Shown: in pieces, positions 63,615 to 64,000 of the stretch | Layout of the letters: every line of letters starts with the position of its first letter | Position numbering within the stretch: position 1 is the first letter of the stretch | DNA from: Chionis minor | Taxonomy: Eukaryota > Chordata > Aves > Charadriiformes > Chionididae | DNA length: 64,000 nucleotides | NCBI GenBank assembly: GCA_013398295.1 | Contig: VZSF01011140.1 | Span: 5,915-69,914 of the forward strand | Direction of reading: 5' to 3' | Program-made: the position numbers and the translations under genes | The notes under the pieces: model-generated | Told to the model about the DNA's origin: nothing | What the model saw: only the letters and a program-made list of their open reading frames with translations | Databases searched by the model: none

Positions 63615-64000
63615 CCCCCTAAACTGGAAAGTCCATAGAGGACAATCTGACAGTCTGCCAGCTACAGTAGTAGCTCATTTATCTACTGCTGCTTAGTTGT
63701 TATGCAATCTCAAGTTCTGCAGCTAGACTGACCACTTCATGTGGCTCCAACTCAAGAAACATCTGTACATTCTGGTTTGAAAACAAATCAGAAAGTTGGA
63801 CAAAAACTGCATTAGGTCATTGAGACAAATCCAAATTAGAGTAGTCCATCAGCATCTAGTCTCCCTTGGGTCTTTACATTACTAAGTGCTTAAGTTACAG
63901 TGTCAGTGATGTATTTTGCAACGGATGTTTGCACTTCCTCAAGACCAATCACGTCTATTCAACATTTCCTTTTATTCTTTACATTTGATCTGGGATTGCG

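Larger units (their letters stand above)
58731..64000 (-). other. ATF2: ATF2 upstream intron or 5' flank
   Basis: 5.3 kb without CpG island or recognised exon, so the ATF2 promoter is probably further right. It holds an old CR1 copy (61140-61735), a small imperfect inverted repeat (60324-60334/60353-60363), an isolated GC-box-like GGGTGGGCGGGGG near 59193-59205 and A-rich tracts around 63420-63500. Confidence 0.7.

Overview
This is a vertebrate, almost certainly avian, genomic window. It contains CR1-type LINE fragments with the typical avian CR1 3' tail, two avian-type endogenous retrovirus LTRs of the TGTCCTGGTTT...CCACGACA kind, AT-rich introns with short conserved exons, and one clear protein-coding gene. 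There is no bacterial or operon-like content. Most open frames in the window are chance frames in non-coding DNA.

The gene is ATF2 (cyclic-AMP-dependent transcription factor ATF-2), entirely on the minus strand. Eleven coding exons between 57925 and 19622 splice in frame into 1464 nt (487 codons plus stop), and every junction keeps GT/AG and phase. They carry the C2H2 zinc finger, JNK-docking segment, Thr-Pro-Thr-Pro activation motif, Ser/Pro/Gln-rich middle, bZIP domain and C-terminal SQ sites. A further non-coding exon at 58662-58730 holds two overlapping upstream ORFs. The ATF2 promoter is not seen and probably lies beyond 64000. The 3' UTR probably runs from 19621 to about 17200.

Layout: 1-290 is a CpG-rich promoter-like island with an RFX/X-box-like site. 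By remembered vertebrate synteny it may belong to CHN1, but no CHN1 exon is visible. 300-17200 is intergenic, with an ERV 5' LTR plus primer-binding site (about 6441-7205) and a POU/SOX-motif block near 15.9-16.3 kb. 17200-58730 is ATF2. Its introns hold CR1 pieces, a MIR-like SINE, a solo-type LTR, a near-perfect 37-bp inverted repeat and simple repeats. 58731-64000 is the upstream intron or flank, with an old CR1 copy and a 19-bp tandem repeat.

The most notable biology concerns ATF2 itself. The exon that in human encodes the N-terminal extension (with the MKFKLHV nuclear-export signal) is recognisable here but cannot be translated in frame. Two of the three reported PKC serines of human ATF2 are also replaced (Ser121 to Asn, Ser340 to Gly). 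I found no wholly new molecular system in this window.
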